In this document: piece by piece, positions 6,981-7,971 of the stretch | Layout: each line of letters begins with the position of its first letter | Numbering within the stretch: the stretch's first letter is position 1 | Assembly (NCBI GenBank): GCA_946534775.1 | Contig: CAMNCZ010000032.1 | Coordinates: 1-7,971, forward strand | Reading direction: 5' to 3' | Length of the DNA: 7,971 nt | From: an uncultured Eubacteriaceae bacterium | Lineage (GTDB): Bacteria; Bacillota; Clostridia; Lachnospirales; CAG-274 | Program-made: the position numbers and the translations under genes | Notes under the pieces: generated by a model | What the model saw: the letters and a program-made list of their open reading frames with translations, nothing else | Told to the model about the DNA's origin: nothing | Databases searched by the model: none

Positions 6981-7971
6981 TTAATATTGGGGATAATGAA
7001 GTGTAACACCTTTATCGTTTTTCCACTCCACATAATAAATTGCAGGGGTCGCGGATTCACCCGTTGTATGTATGATATAATTTATCTGCGGAGTTTGGCT
7101 TAAAAGTCCCGCGTTTACAAGATCCTCCACGGTGATCACAACGTCTTTGTTCCATTCGCCTTTTGTATAAAGATCTGTCGCATAAGTCTGTGCAGCGGAA
7201 AAAACAGTAGATGCCCCGTTTCTTCCGTTATCGGAAATACCGCTATACCAATATTCACCGGTATCGTCCGGATATTTCACATACTCGCCGCTTTCATTAT
7301 AATATCCTACATAACTTATTGTGGGATTATTTTTATCACCCGAAGTCACAATATCAAAGTCAATAATTGGATAAGACTTAATATTACCACTTCTGACAAG
7401 ATCATCTACAGTAATTTTTGTATTTTCATCCCATTTACACATTATATACATATCGGTGGCGTAAGTTCTTGATACATTAAATATTATATAGGCATCCCCG
7501 CGCATATCAAAATCACTGTAATTTTCATTTGCCTCTCTCGGATATCTGCGTTTATTTCCGTAGCCATCATCCCATTCAACGTATTTTATCCAATTTCCGT
7601 CTCTTACTATATCGTATTTTGTTTTTGGATAATAGCTTAAATATCTATTTTTTACAAGGTCTCTATCCGTTATTTTCTCATTTGCCGCCGCCTTGCCAGA
7701 TGTACAATAATTTAGTGCCGCACTGTAGATCTCTCTCGGGCTTATATAATCGGTATCATTAAACCAGTCCCACTCCATCTCCAATTCATCTGTAAAGGCA
7801 TCACGAGGATAAACACCTTTTTTGCCGTAGGGCGAATTGTCCGTATTCCATTCAACGCAAGCAATAGCGGGCGTATTTGCTTCACCCGTGGTTTTGATGG
7901 TATATCTGTAATATGTTGGATCATCCTCAAGAAGGCCTGCATTTATTACCCTGCCATAAGTTACTGCCGTA
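6981..7971 (-). CDS. Repetitive probable surface/pilin-head-like protein, 5' partial
   Basis: I do not recognise this gene as a named family. The frame stays open from the TAA at 6981-6983 to the window edge (about 329 codons), so the true start lies beyond 7971. The TTG at 7784 sits in the middle of the repeat array and is not a credible start. The visible protein holds one partial and three full diverged modules of about 90 residues, joined by acidic, aromatic-rich linkers. A full module has a helix-like stretch (VFSAAQTYATDLY, IFNVSRTYATDMY), a turn motif (ITVEDLVNAGLL, ITVDDLVRSGNI), then alternating strands ending near YVEW and a YP pair. Known type IV pilin and pseudopilin heads often have a similar order of helix, 'TVxDLxxAGYL' turn and beta sheet, so I infer a pilin-like or adhesin-like extracellular role. 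No C-terminal LPXTG motif, hydrophobic anchor or terminator follows. The gene ends 51 nt before uvrC on the same strand. Confidence 0.75.
   Translation of the reverse strand, partial: TAVTYGRVINAGLLEDDPTYYRYTIKTTGEANTPAIACVEWNTDNSPYGKKGVYPRDAFTDELEMEWDWFNDTDYISPREIYSAALNYCTSGKAAANEKITDRDLVKNRYLSYYPKTKYDIVRDGNWIKYVEWDDGYGNKRRYPREANENYSDFDMRGDAYIIFNVSRTYATDMYIMCKWDENTKITVDDLVRSGNIKSYPIIDFDIVTSGDKNNPTISYVGYYNESGEYVKYPDDTGEYWYSGISDNGRNGASTVFSAAQTYATDLYTKGEWNKDVVITVEDLVNAGLLSQTPQINYIIHTTGESATPAIYYVEWKNDKGVTLHYPQY
6984..7970 (-). repeat. Array of four diverged ~90-residue protein modules
   Basis: By translated similarity the modules run approximately 7970-7800 (partial), 7739-7533, 7496-7263 and 7214-6984. 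The closing YP motifs (YPRD, YPRE, YPDD, YPQY) recur every 89, 90 and 93 codons. The first and last modules are the most alike: NAGLL and TTGEANTPAI in one match NAGLL and TTGESATPAI in the other, each followed by a VEW. The DNA of the modules has diverged clearly, so this looks like an old duplication rather than a recent slippage array. Confidence 0.8.

Noticed and set aside
7782..7784. TTG at 7784 as the start of the repeat gene
   Set aside because: The reading frame and the repeat pattern continue upstream to the window edge, and no good SD precedes it.

Overview
This window looks like chromosomal DNA from a moderately AT-rich member of the Clostridia (Bacillota), possibly a gut Oscillospirales/Eubacteriales-type organism. 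The order level is inference from codon style, Gram-positive Shine-Dalgarno (SD) sites and the gene families present; no marker gene here proves it. All eight genes lie on the minus strand, so transcription runs from high to low coordinates. The window is gene dense. Its longest stretch without a gene is about 180 bases (1447-1623), and I see no tRNA, rRNA, CRISPR array or insertion sequence.

Reading in the direction of transcription, the first gene (7971 down to 6981) is the 3' part of a repetitive, probably extracellular protein. It carries at least four diverged modules of about 90 residues. Each full module has a short helical stretch, an ITVxDLVxAG-like turn and beta strands ending in a YP motif. 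This arrangement resembles the head of a type IV pilin or pseudopilin, and it is the least ordinary item in the window. Its start lies outside the window.

Next comes a compact housekeeping block: uvrC (nucleotide excision repair endonuclease), recQ (DNA helicase), tsaE and tsaB (tRNA t6A synthesis) and rimI (ribosomal protein S18 N-terminal acetyltransferase). uvrC/recQ and tsaB/rimI overlap by 4 nt, tsaE and tsaB are 1 nt apart, and recQ and tsaE are 33 nt apart, so one polycistronic message is likely. The block ends in an intrinsic terminator (1547-1591). The frequent t6A partner tsaD does not follow rimI.

Beyond the terminator is a separate two-gene unit: a TetR-family regulator and a YoaP-type GNAT acetyltransferase separated by 10 nt. 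It is preceded by a consensus promoter (TTGACA, 17-nt spacer, TATAAT). A perfect 6+6 bp inverted repeat sits across the spacer and the -10 box, and three 14-bp tandem repeats overlap the -10 box and leader. The arrangement suggests an autoregulated TetR/acetyltransferase switch responding to an unknown small molecule.
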